Source of the DNA: JBPCOI01 sp051000395
GTDB taxonomy: Bacteria > Actinomycetota > Actinomycetes > Mycobacteriales > Jatrophihabitantaceae
Length of the DNA stretch: 55,873 nucleotides
Assembly: GCA_051000395.1 (NCBI GenBank)
Contig: JBPCOI010000076.1
Span: 1-55,873, forward strand
Direction of reading: 5' to 3'
Shown here: positions 33,334 to 40,391 of the stretch, piece by piece
Layout of the letters: every line of letters starts with the position of its first letter
Position numbering within the stretch: position 1 is the first letter of the stretch
Notes under the pieces: model-generated
The model's input: only the letters and a program-made list of their open reading frames with translations
Told to the model about the DNA's origin: nothing
Databases searched by the model: none
Made by a program: the position numbers and the translations under genes

Positions 33334-34041
33334 GTGCTGACGGCGGTGCTCGTCACCGCCGCGGTGCTGGTGCTGCTCGCGCTCGGCGTGGCACTGGCCG
33401 ACCGCGTCCTGGCGGCACTTGCCGAACGCAAGGCGTCGGAGTACCTCTCCCAGCCCTTCGGACACCCGGCCACCGTCCGGGTGCACGGCGTGCCGTTCCT
33501 TACGCAGGCGCTGCGCGGTCGCTACCGCGACGTCGAGGTGTCCGGCGGTGGCCTGCAGGTGGGCGAGATGGCAGGCGCGACGCTCGAGGCGCACCTGCAC
33601 AACGTCTACCTGCCGGCGCGCGAGCTGCTCGGCGGGCGCACCACCGAGCTGCCCTGCGAGCACGTCGAGGGGCGCCTCGTGCTGCCCTACGGCGAGCTGG
33701 CCCGCGTCAGCCGCATCCCCGGACTGGCGCTGGCCTTCGTGGACGAGCGTCTCCTCGCGTCCGCGGCGTTGCCGGTGCCGGGCATCAGCCAGCTGGCCCG
33801 GGTCAGCGGTCAGGCACGGCTCGGCCTCGTCGACGGGACGGTTCGGCTGCGCGTCAGTGGCCTGTCGGTTGCCGGGATCGGCCTGACGAGGCTGATCATC
33901 AGGCAACTCCTGCCTCGACTCGACGTCCCGATCCCGCTGCCGGTACTGCCCTACGGCCTGCGCCTGGACGAGCTGCGGCCGGCGCCAGCCGGCCTGGTGG
34001 TGGACGGCTCGGCGGCCGCGGTGGTGTTCCGCCGTCCGTAG
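33334..34041 (+). CDS. DUF2993 (LmeA-like) phospholipid-binding protein
   Basis: The 235-aa protein has an N-terminal membrane anchor or signal (VLVTAAVLVLLALGVALADRVL) and a DUF2993 domain with RYRDVEVSGGGLQVG and AHLHNVYLPARELLGG. LmeA-family proteins bind phospholipid in the periplasm and help lipomannan and mycolate-membrane maintenance. GTG 33334 is the only suitable start; it lies 34 bases after the preceding stop. Confidence 0.82.
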   Translation: MLTAVLVTAAVLVLLALGVALADRVLAALAERKASEYLSQPFGHPATVRVHGVPFLTQALRGRYRDVEVSGGGLQVGEMAGATLEAHLHNVYLPARELLGGRTTELPCEHVEGRLVLPYGELARVSRIPGLALAFVDERLLASAALPVPGISQLARVSGQARLGLVDGTVRLRVSGLSVAGIGLTRLIIRQLLPRLDVPIPLPVLPYGLRLDELRPAPAGLVVDGSAAAVVFRRP

Positions 34042-34097
34042 CCTCCCGGGAGCCTCCCGAAGACTGGGACTGCTGTCTCACGACGTGACCGACTCGA

Positions 34098-34128
34098 TTG
34101 GCGAAGCCGACCCGGCGGCGGCTACGCT
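34098..34128 (+). promoter_or_regulatory. Promoter of the sulfurtransferase leader
   Basis: TTGGCG (34098-34103) and TACGCT (34123-34128) are separated by 19 bases. The leader ATG follows the -10 box after seven bases, so transcription probably starts at or next to the A of the ATG, giving a leaderless small ORF. Confidence 0.55.
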
Positions 34129-34135
34129 CGCGGGT

Positions 34136-34231
34136 ATGGGCATCTCGCTCTGCGCTGTGAGCATCGAGCTCACGTCCCGCCGCACGGTCGACCTGTGCCG
34201 TGTGGGCAGCTGCCTGTGTCGCCTGCGCTGA
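34136..34231 (+). CDS. Cys-containing leader peptide (putative attenuator) of the sulfurtransferase operon
   Basis: The 31-aa product MGISLCAVSIELTSRRTVDL ends with CRVGSCLCRLR. It belongs to the actinobacterial "LTSRRxVDLxRV...C" leader peptides found upstream of sulfur genes. Cys codons 21, 26 and 28 lie close to the stop, so ribosome stalling when cysteine is short could open or close expression of the sulfurtransferase gene 159 bases downstream. A GGCAC/GTGCC hairpin lies near 34246-34272. Attenuation by similar leaderless Cys peptides has been described in mycobacteria; that it works here is inference. Confidence 0.75.
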   Translation: MGISLCAVSIELTSRRTVDLCRVGSCLCRLR

Positions 34232-34390
34232 GCGGGTAGCCGTCCGGCACCGACGCCCTTCGTGCGTGCCCGGTGCGACCGTCCTGCGTACCCCTTGTTC
34301 CGCGCGTGTTTCGCGCCGCCCGTCTGCCGGGCGCCCGCTCGACCGCCACCGAGTACTCCGCCTTCGCTCCATCTACGCAAGGAGAAACCC

Positions 34391-35224
34391 ATGGCCCGCG
34401 CTGACGTGCTGGTCTCGGCCGATTGGGCCGAGGAGAACCTCAACACCCCTGCAGTCGTGTTCGTCGAGGTCGACGAGGACACCGCTGCCTACGACGGTGG
34501 CCACCTCGCCGGCGCCGTGAAGCTGGACTGGAAGACCGAGCTGCAGGACCAGGTGCGGCGCGACTTCGTCGACAAGGAGCACTTCGAGAAGCTCCTGTCG
34601 GACAAGGGGATCGGCAACGAGGACACCGTCGTGCTCTACGGCGGCAACAACAACTGGTTCGCCGCCTACGCGTACTGGTACTTCAAGCTGTACGGCCACG
34701 AGAACGTCAAGCTGCTCGACGGTGGCCGTAAGAAGTGGGAGCTCGACGGTCGGGAGCTGTCCAAGGACTCGGTCTCGCGACCGGCGACGACGTACCAGGC
34801 CAAGGACCAGGACCTCTCCATCCGCGCCTACCGCGACGAGACGATCGCCGCGATCGGCACGCAGAACCTGATCGACGTGCGCTCGCCGGACGAGTTCTCC
34901 GGCAAGTTGCTGGCACCGGCGCATCTGCCGCAGGAGCAGAGCCAGCACGGCGGCCACATCCCCACGGCGCTCAACGTGCCGTGGAGCAAGGCCGCGAACG
35001 AGGACGGCACCTTCAAATCCGACGATGAGTTGCGCGCGCTCTACTCGGACGTCGGCCTGGACGACGCGAAGGACACCATCGCCTACTGCCGCATCGGGGA
35101 ACGCTCAAGCCACACCTGGTTCGCGCTGCACGAGCTGCTCGGACACCAGAACGTCAAGAACTACGACGGTTCGTGGACCGAGTACGGCTCGTTGGTGGGC
35201 GTACCGATCGAGAAGTGTGCCTGA
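34391..35224 (+). CDS. Thiosulfate/3-mercaptopyruvate-type sulfurtransferase (two-domain rhodanese)
   Basis: This 277-aa enzyme transfers sulfane sulfur from thiosulfate or mercaptopyruvate to thiols or cyanide. It has an inactive N-terminal rhodanese domain and an active C-terminal one with Cys233 in AYCRIGERSS, a CRIGERS loop like that of mycobacterial CysA2/SseA. AGGAG lies seven bases before ATG 34391. The cysteine leader upstream and the DUF1416 partner one base downstream point to cysteine/sulfur control. Confidence 0.93.
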   Translation: MARADVLVSADWAEENLNTPAVVFVEVDEDTAAYDGGHLAGAVKLDWKTELQDQVRRDFVDKEHFEKLLSDKGIGNEDTVVLYGGNNNWFAAYAYWYFKLYGHENVKLLDGGRKKWELDGRELSKDSVSRPATTYQAKDQDLSIRAYRDETIAAIGTQNLIDVRSPDEFSGKLLAPAHLPQEQSQHGGHIPTALNVPWSKAANEDGTFKSDDELRALYSDVGLDDAKDTIAYCRIGERSSHTWFALHELLGHQNVKNYDGSWTEYGSLVGVPIEKCA

Positions 35225-35225
35225 G

Positions 35226-35525
35226 ATGTGCGGCGCGCCCGCTCAGGCGCCGAGCCTGCCGCCCGGTGTCGACCTGGCCGTGGAGACCGTCATCTACGGC
35301 GTCGTGTCCCAGGCCGAGGCCCCCGTGCCCGCTGCCTACGTCCGCCTGCTCGACGCAGCCGGCGAGTTCACCGCCGAGGTGGTGACATCTGCGACGGGCG
35401 ACTTCCGGTTCTTCGCGGCGCCGGGGGATTGGACGCTGTCCGTGCTGCACCGCGACGGCAGCGCGCGCGCCGCGGTGCACGCCAGCGAGCCAGGCTTGGT
35501 CGAGGTCGCACTGCAGCTGCAGTGA
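35226..35525 (+). CDS. DUF1416 protein (SseC-like partner of the sulfurtransferase)
   Basis: The 99-aa protein is a single small beta domain (VIYGVVSQAEAPVPAAYVRL, GDFRFFAAPGDWTL) with a Cys at residue 2 in MCGAP. In mycobacteria the same pair (CysA2 with SseC2) is adjacent. The ATG starts one base after the rhodanese TGA. It may stabilise the sulfurtransferase or accept its sulfur; the role is not established. Confidence 0.85.
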   Translation: MCGAPAQAPSLPPGVDLAVETVIYGVVSQAEAPVPAAYVRLLDAAGEFTAEVVTSATGDFRFFAAPGDWTLSVLHRDGSARAAVHASEPGLVEVALQLQ

Positions 35526-35528
35526 CTG

Positions 35529-35774
35529 TGGCGCGCTGGGTGGCGCGCTGGGTGGCGCGCTGGGTGGGCGCGTCTGGTCGGCGCGTCTGGTGGGTGCTGG
35601 GTGGGCGCTCGGTGGGCGCGTTACGCCTGGTCGAACCAGTATCGGGCGCTCGGTGGGCGCGTTACGCCTGGTCGAACCACCTACGGAGCGATTTCGCGGT
35701 CCGCACAGGCGTAACGGTCCGTCCGGCCTCTGGCGGCAAGGCGCCGGTCCGCACAGGCGTAACGGCCCGTCCGG
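35529..35774. repeat. Cluster of direct and inverted repeats between convergent genes
   Basis: Three 12-bp units TGGCGCGCTGGG (35529-35564) are followed by two identical 36-bp units (35603-35638 and 35644-35679) and two 30-bp units with one mismatch (35697-35726 and 35745-35774). Both 36-bp units contain GTTACGCCTG, and both 30-bp units contain its reverse complement CAGGCGTAAC, so they can pair across the cluster. No coding gene fits here. Confidence 0.85.
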
Positions 35775-35786
35775 AAGTCACGGCAG

Positions 35787-36161
35787 TCAGTAGACCAGGG
35801 CCTGGACGCCGTCACGGAGGATCTCGTCGACGAATGAGGCGCTGCCCGCGATCCGTGCGCCAGCGACCAGGTCGCCCTCGCCGATGCCGCGCCGGGCGGC
35901 GCACTGGGTGCACACGGTGAGCGCGCCGCCGGCGAGCACCGCGTCGCGCAGTTCGTGCAGCGGCGCGCTGTGCGCAAGCTCGAATGCCTCGCCGCGCCCG
36001 GGAACGGCGAGCCACGCCGCGTCCCCGGTCAGCCACAGCGACACGGGCACGCCGGCGGCCAGCGCGGTTGCGGCGACGGTGAACGCCTGCGCGCACCGCT
36101 CCGGATCCTCCGATCCCGCGGTGCATTTCACCACCAGGGTTCGCGGCTGCGGCGCGTTCAT
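35787..36161 (-). CDS. DsrE/F-family small sulfur-relay-like protein
   Basis: This 124-aa cytosolic protein has a DsrE fold (KCTAGSEDPERCAQAFTVA, VSLWLTGDAAWLAVPG) and a candidate active Cys pair in TVCTQCAARRGI (about 81-86). Such proteins bind or relay sulfur. It faces the sulfurtransferase operon, supporting a shared role. ATG 36161 follows GGGAGGA by seven bases. Confidence 0.83.
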   Translation of the reverse strand: MNAPQPRTLVVKCTAGSEDPERCAQAFTVAATALAAGVPVSLWLTGDAAWLAVPGRGEAFELAHSAPLHELRDAVLAGGALTVCTQCAARRGIGEGDLVAGARIAGSASFVDEILRDGVQALVY

Positions 36162-36178
36162 GGCGATATCCTCCCGCA

Positions 36179-36289
36179 ATGGAGTCGGCCTATCTCATCA
36201 TCCTCGTCGCGACGTTCGTGGCGATCGCCGCACTGGCGGCACACGCGCTGCTGAAGCTGCTGAACCCCCGCACCGATGACAGCCGATGA
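36179..36289 (+). CDS. Possible 36-aa single-helix membrane protein
   Basis: The frame reads MESAYLIILVATFVAIAALA then AHALLKLLNPRTDDSR: one hydrophobic helix and a short charged tail, with strongly GC-biased third codon positions. It begins only 17 bases from the opposite DsrE start and lacks a ribosome site. It may be leaderless, or chance. Confidence 0.35.
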   Translation: MESAYLIILVATFVAIAALAAHALLKLLNPRTDDSR

Positions 36290-36366
36290 CAGCCCAGGAC
36301 GGTCCAGGACAGCCGATGACGGTCCGATGACAGCCGCGGACGGTCCACGCCGGTCCATGACGGGCG

Positions 36367-36909
36367 ATGACACCGGACACCGCTGACCTGCGGGCGGGGG
36401 TGCCGTTGCATGACGCGCTGCTGTCGTTGCTGCCGCTGGTCGGAGTGTGGCGGGGTACCGGTCGCGGCGTCGTCGCCTCGAGCGGCGCCGAGTTCGCCTA
36501 CGGTCAGCAGGTCGAATTCGTCCACGACGGGCGGGCATTTCTCGCCTACGAGTCCCGCTCGTGGCTTCTCGGCGAGGACGGCGCGGTGATCCGTCAGGCC
36601 TGGCGGGAGCGCGGGTTCTGGCGTCCGGGCGCGGATCCCGACGACATCGAAGCCGTGATCGCGTCCAACACGGGACAGTCGATGCAGTTCACCGGACGCG
36701 CGGGCGAGCTGCGCTGGGAGCTCGAGACCCGCTCCGTCGTCCCCACTCCGACGGCCAAGCGCGTCGACGGGGAGCGTCGCCTCTACGGCTTGCTCGGTGA
36801 CGAGTTGAGCTACGCCACCGAACTCGCGGCCGCCGGAGCAGGATACGCGCCACACCTCAATGCGCGCCTCCTGCGGGTACGGGCGAGCGGCGGATCAGCT
36901 GCCGGGTAG
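36367..36909 (+). CDS. Nitrobindin / FABP-family haem-binding protein
   Basis: This 180-aa beta-barrel is related to nitrobindin and the THAP4 haem domain, proteins that bind ferric haem and handle nitric oxide or peroxynitrite. The signature GVWRGTGRG (about 26-34) is present, and the expected haem-ligand His near the C-terminus is in YAPHLNARLLRV. ATG 36367 is in a region of imperfect GATGACAGCC/GGACGGTCC repeats (36281-36366). Its last residues (RASGGSAAG) and its stop are encoded by the first copy of a 36-bp tandem repeat. Confidence 0.85.
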   Translation: MTPDTADLRAGVPLHDALLSLLPLVGVWRGTGRGVVASSGAEFAYGQQVEFVHDGRAFLAYESRSWLLGEDGAVIRQAWRERGFWRPGADPDDIEAVIASNTGQSMQFTGRAGELRWELETRSVVPTPTAKRVDGERRLYGLLGDELSYATELAAAGAGYAPHLNARLLRVRASGGSAAG

Positions 36910-36981
36910 GGGGTACGAGCGAGCGGCGGATCAGCTGCCGGGTAGTGGGTACGAGCGAGCGGCGCATCAGCTGCCGGGTAG
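36875..36981. repeat. Three 35-bp units (36-bp period) forming both convergent gene ends
   Basis: Units at 36875-36909, 36911-36945 and 36947-36981 differ by one or two bases and each ends GATCAGCTGCCGGGTAG or GCATCAGCTGCCGGGTAG. The plus-strand TAG of unit 1 ends the nitrobindin gene; the minus-strand TGA inside unit 3 ends the TetR gene. Confidence 0.92.
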
Positions 36982-37632
36982 CGCGGCCGTCGGGTCGAGC
37001 TCGAGGCCAAGTGATCGCGCCGTCCGGTCGATGATCAACCACACCTGGTCGGCCAGCGCGGCGGTCAGCTCCGCCCGAGTGACGTCGTGGTGCTCGAGCC
37101 ACCACGCGGAGGTCGCATCGACCATGCCGACCACGCCGACGATCACCCGTTCCGCCGGCGAGGTGTCGATGTCGAACAGCCGCATGTAGCCCGCGAGCAG
37201 CGTCGTGAGCTCGCGGGCGAACGCAGCCTTCGAGTCGTCAACGGCGGGAAAGCCGGTGGCGTTGACCGCGTACGCGTGCTGGGCGAGGAAGCGATAGAGG
37301 TTCGGGTGCTGCTCGATCCAGCTCAGGTGCTGGCTGATGGAGGCCGAGATGATGTCGCGGGCTGAGCCCCTGGTCGCCAGTCCGGCGCGGATCTGCTGGG
37401 CGATCTGGTTCGCGACGTGACGCGAGACCGCGAGGTCGAGCGCCTGCTTGCCGTCGAAGTGGCGGTACACGTGCGTGCGTGGGACGCCGGCGCGCTGGGC
37501 GATCTGGGCGGTGAGCGCGTCCGGGCCGTGCTCCTCGATGGCGGCGATCGCAGCGTCGATGATCTCGGCGCGCCGCTGCCGGCGGTGCCGGTCCCACCGG
37601 GTGGATCGCCCGTCGCGAGCCCGCTCGGCCAT
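36967..37632 (-). CDS. TetR-family regulator, probably of the divergent diiron oxygenase
   Basis: The 221-aa protein has an N-terminal helix-turn-helix (ALTAQIAQRAGVPRTHVYRHF, about 37-57) and a helical ligand domain. ATG 37632 is preferred because TACGCT lies six bases upstream (37639-37644); a GTG at 37665 would add 11 residues. The C-terminus ALPGS is encoded by a tandem repeat. It is divergent from the AurF-like gene, with palindromes in between. Confidence 0.85.
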   Translation of the reverse strand: MAERARDGRSTRWDRHRRQRRAEIIDAAIAAIEEHGPDALTAQIAQRAGVPRTHVYRHFDGKQALDLAVSRHVANQIAQQIRAGLATRGSARDIISASISQHLSWIEQHPNLYRFLAQHAYAVNATGFPAVDDSKAAFARELTTLLAGYMRLFDIDTSPAERVIVGVVGMVDATSAWWLEHHDVTRAELTAALADQVWLIIDRTARSLGLELDPTAALPGS

Positions 37633-37660
37633 GGGCGAAGCGTAGTGCCGGGCGTCCACC

Positions 37661-37704
37661 GTCACGTGTGTGACAGCTTGTCTAGCGTAGATCTACCTGG
37701 TACA
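37661..37704. promoter_or_regulatory. Two candidate TetR operators in the divergent gap
   Basis: GTCACGTGTGTGAC (37661-37674) has perfect 5-bp arms. The 26-bp site 37679-37704 starts TGT, ends ACA and is centred on GTAGATCTAC; 8 of 13 half-site bases are symmetric. Both lie between the tetR -10 box and the oxygenase gene, where a repressor would control both. Confidence 0.45.
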
Positions 37705-37783
37705 CCTTGTGCTAGCTATAGTCGTGCCGGCGCCAGCGAAGCCCGCGGCCGGTGAGCAGGGACCGCACTGGAAGGTGATTCGC

Positions 37784-38692
37784 ATGAGCGTCGCATCGCG
37801 CGCCACGCAACTGCTCGACAACCGCGACAAGACCGCGCTTCGGCTGCTCGGTTCGTCCTCGCGCAACTCCTACGACCCACTGCTCGACATCGACTGGGAC
37901 GCCGACATCGACGTCGACCGTGCCTACATGCCGTTGGAGCGGGTCTCGCTCTACGGCACGAAGCTCTGGGACGAGATGAGCGAACAGCAGCGCATCGAAC
38001 TGTCCCGCCATGAGCTGGCCAGCATCGCCAGCACGGGGCTGTGGTTCGAGATCATCCTGATCCAGATGCTGACCCGCTACGCCTACCACCAGGACCCGCA
38101 GTCGCCGCACACCCAGTACGCGCTCACCGAGATCGGCGACGAGACGCGGCACGTGATCATGTTCGCCAAGGCACTCGAACGGATGAATTGCCCGACCTAC
38201 CGGCCGCCGCGTTACGTGCACCACCTCGCCCGCCTGTACAAGGCCACGGCCCGCGGGACCGCGCTGTTCGCGCCCGTCCTCGTTGCGGAGGAAGTCACCG
38301 ACCGCTTGCAGCGCGCGACGATGAACGACGAGACGATCAACCCGCTGATCCGAATGGTCAACCGCATTCACGTCGTCGAGGAGGCCCGCCACGTCCGCTT
38401 CGCGCGCGAGGAGGTGGCCCGGCTGATGCCGCGACTAGGCCCGATCGGGCGCGTGGTCAACAACACGGTGGCTGCCGTCGTCGGCGCGATCGTCGTCAGC
38501 GTGCTGATCAATCCCGATGTCTACGAGGCGGTCGGCCTGGAACGCAAGCGCGCGGTGCGCGAGGCGCGCGAGAATCCGCACAACCACGACACGCGTCGCT
38601 GGCTCGGCGAGAAGATCATGAACTTCCTGGACGAGCAGGGCATGGTCACCTGGTCGTCGCGGCCGATCTACCGGCTGGTGCACCTCATCTGA
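37784..38692 (+). CDS. AurF-like diiron oxygenase
   Basis: This 302-aa non-haem diiron protein is related to AurF, which N-oxygenates p-aminobenzoate. Iron ligands are visible in EIGDETRHVIMF (about 130), APVLVAEEVTDR (about 168) and VEEARHVRFARE (about 197). GGAAGGTG lies 7 bases before ATG 37784. A TetR gene is divergent. No biosynthetic cluster surrounds it and the substrate is unknown. It interrupts an otherwise conserved sulfur/housekeeping block. Confidence 0.82.
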   Translation: MSVASRATQLLDNRDKTALRLLGSSSRNSYDPLLDIDWDADIDVDRAYMPLERVSLYGTKLWDEMSEQQRIELSRHELASIASTGLWFEIILIQMLTRYAYHQDPQSPHTQYALTEIGDETRHVIMFAKALERMNCPTYRPPRYVHHLARLYKATARGTALFAPVLVAEEVTDRLQRATMNDETINPLIRMVNRIHVVEEARHVRFAREEVARLMPRLGPIGRVVNNTVAAVVGAIVVSVLINPDVYEAVGLERKRAVREARENPHNHDTRRWLGEKIMNFLDEQGMVTWSSRPIYRLVHLI

Positions 38693-39055
38693 GCTGGGGT
38701 CGCTCGCCGATGAGCCCGGGCCGCGCTCGCCGATGCGCCCGCAACTCGCCGGTGGCCGGGTCTCTCGCCGATCGTCCCGCACACTCGCCGATGGCCGGAC
38801 ATCGGTCGGCCCCCGAGCCTGTCCGCCTGGGCGGGTCGGCTGGACGGGCCGACGGCTCGGGGGCCGGGTAGCTGCCTGGGAGTGCTCGCCGCCGTCACCT
38901 GACGGCGCGGGCAGGGCCACGCAGGTCCGTTGCATCGACAGCGGCTAGCTGGCAGCCACCTCACGTGTCCGATGAATACTCAACTCTCAGACCACCCCCT
39001 TTCCCGTGTACGGCCACGGTACGACCGTTGCGGCGCCTCGGCAACGGCGTTTGTT
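38693..39055. repeat. Gene-free stretch with CTCGCCGATG repeats and a 12-bp inverted repeat
   Basis: Five imperfect CTCGCCGATG units lie at 38702-38795. GGCCCCCGAGCC (38808-38819) and GGCTCGGGGGCC (38854-38865) are perfect arms around a 34-base loop and could terminate transcription of the oxygenase gene or the opposite pabC. The rest to 39055 shows nothing recognisable. Confidence 0.65.
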
Positions 39056-39895
39056 TCAGAATCCGCACAGCGCGCGGACCTGGGCGGTGCGCGCGAGATC
39101 GCGGCCGCGCGGGCGGCCGTCCAGCTCCACCACGTCCACCGGGCCGCGCACGGTGCCCAGCAGCCACAACGATCCGGCCCGGTGCAGCTCGCGGACCTGG
39201 ACCGGGCTCGTCGCGGTGCGCCAGCCGGCGTCGGCAGCGCGGTCGAACAGCAGTTGCTGGGTGGTCCCGCCCAGGATGCCGCTGGCACCGGTCGGCGTCG
39301 TGTGCAAGGTGTCCTCGGCCCACCAGAGCACCGAGCTGGTCGGGGCTTCCAGCACGCGGCCGTCGCTGCTAACGAAGATCACGTCCTCGGCGCCTCGCCT
39401 GATCGCCTCGCGCTGGGCGGCCATGTTCACGGCGTAGGAGAGCGTCTTGACGCCGCCGAGCAGCCACGGTGCGTCCTGGTAGGCGTCACTGGCCGTGCCA
39501 CGGCACAGGGTGACCGCCCGGATGCCGTTGCGGCGCTGACGCGGGTAGGCCTCGGGCAGCGGGCTGATCGTGAGCAGGCCGGTCGGTGACGCGCCGTTCG
39601 CCGGTCCGCGGGTCAGGACGAGCCGCATCGCCGCCTCGCCGGCCGCGGGCCACGCGGCGACCGCGGACGCGACCAGTTCGCGCCAGGGCTGGGGATCGAA
39701 GTCGATCCCCAGGGCGAGCGCGGAGCGCGCCATGCGGGCCAGGTGCGCCTCGAGCTTGTCGACGACGCCGTCGCGCACCCGGCAGCCTTCGAAGCATCCG
39801 TCGCCGCGCGTCAGGCCGGCGTCGTCGGCGCGAAGCACCGGCGTGTCCGGATCGAGGAGGCCATCGCCCAGGACGGCGAGCAGGCTCCGCGTCAC
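39056..39895 (-). CDS. pabC: 4-amino-4-deoxychorismate lyase (class-IV aminotransferase fold)
   Basis: This PLP enzyme forms p-aminobenzoate and pyruvate from aminodeoxychorismate in folate synthesis. The 279-aa protein has RADDAGLTRGDGCFEGCRV, the PLP lysine in GGVKTLSYAVNMAAQREA, and EDVIFVSSDGRVLEAPTSS. GTG 39895 is preceded by TAGCCT with a six-base gap, so the message is likely leaderless. A branched-chain aminotransferase is the alternative, but length and motifs fit PabC better. Confidence 0.85.
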   Translation of the reverse strand: MTRSLLAVLGDGLLDPDTPVLRADDAGLTRGDGCFEGCRVRDGVVDKLEAHLARMARSALALGIDFDPQPWRELVASAVAAWPAAGEAAMRLVLTRGPANGASPTGLLTISPLPEAYPRQRRNGIRAVTLCRGTASDAYQDAPWLLGGVKTLSYAVNMAAQREAIRRGAEDVIFVSSDGRVLEAPTSSVLWWAEDTLHTTPTGASGILGGTTQQLLFDRAADAGWRTATSPVQVRELHRAGSLWLLGTVRGPVDVVELDGRPRGRDLARTAQVRALCGF

Positions 39896-39913
39896 CGCGC
39901 CAGGCTACCTACC

Positions 39914-40384
39914 ATGGTGGTGATGCCCGCCCACCGTCCGCCGCCCGCCGCGATGCCAGGCCCACCCGACCTCGCGCAGCGGCTTCGTGCCCGCGGCCTG
40001 CGGATGACCGCCCAGCGCGAGCAGGTGCTCACGGCGGTCCGCGAGCTGAGCCACGCCACCCCGGAGCAGATCAGCGAGGCCGTCACCGGCGTGGACGTTA
40101 CGACCGTCTACCGCAACCTGGAACTGCTCGAGGAGCTCGGCCTGGTCAAGCACGCGCACCTCGGGCACGGCGCGCCGTCCTACCGTCCGGCCGACGACGA
40201 CCACGTCCATGTCGTCTGCCACACCTGCCGAAGTGTCGTCGACGCGCCCTCGGACCTGGTCGACGCGCTGGAGCAGCGCCTGCACGACGAGCGCGGCTTC
40301 GAGCTGGATCGCTCGCACTTCACCGTCTTCGGCCGATGCGGCACCTGCGCAGCGGCGGAACAAATCCGGGCTCGGGAACGATGA
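39914..40384 (+). CDS. Fur-family metalloregulator
   Basis: The 156-aa protein has a winged helix (MTAQREQVLTAVREL, VDVTTVYRNLELLEELGLV) and a dimer/metal domain with HVHVVCHTC and FGRCGTC, the four-Cys structural zinc site. Iron, zinc or peroxide sensing cannot be separated by eye. ATG 39914 or 39923 may be used; TACCAT lies seven bases before 39923. It diverges from pabC within 18 bases and precedes ygfZ by 7. Confidence 0.88.
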   Translation: MVVMPAHRPPPAAMPGPPDLAQRLRARGLRMTAQREQVLTAVRELSHATPEQISEAVTGVDVTTVYRNLELLEELGLVKHAHLGHGAPSYRPADDDHVHVVCHTCRSVVDAPSDLVDALEQRLHDERGFELDRSHFTVFGRCGTCAAAEQIRARER

Positions 40385-40391
40385 ACCTCCG

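Noticed and set aside
34246..34272. Defined terminator within the attenuator region
   Set aside because: A GGCAC/GTGCC hairpin can be drawn, but it is short and has no T-run; I could not decide between alternative folds, so it is only mentioned with the leader peptide.
35529..35774. CRISPR array
   Set aside because: Repeats are of three unrelated kinds, spacing is irregular or absent, there are only two or three copies each, and no cas genes are present.
36875..36981. CRISPR-like or coding tandem repeat
   Set aside because: Units are directly adjacent (36-bp period) without spacers, and each carries stop codons on both strands.
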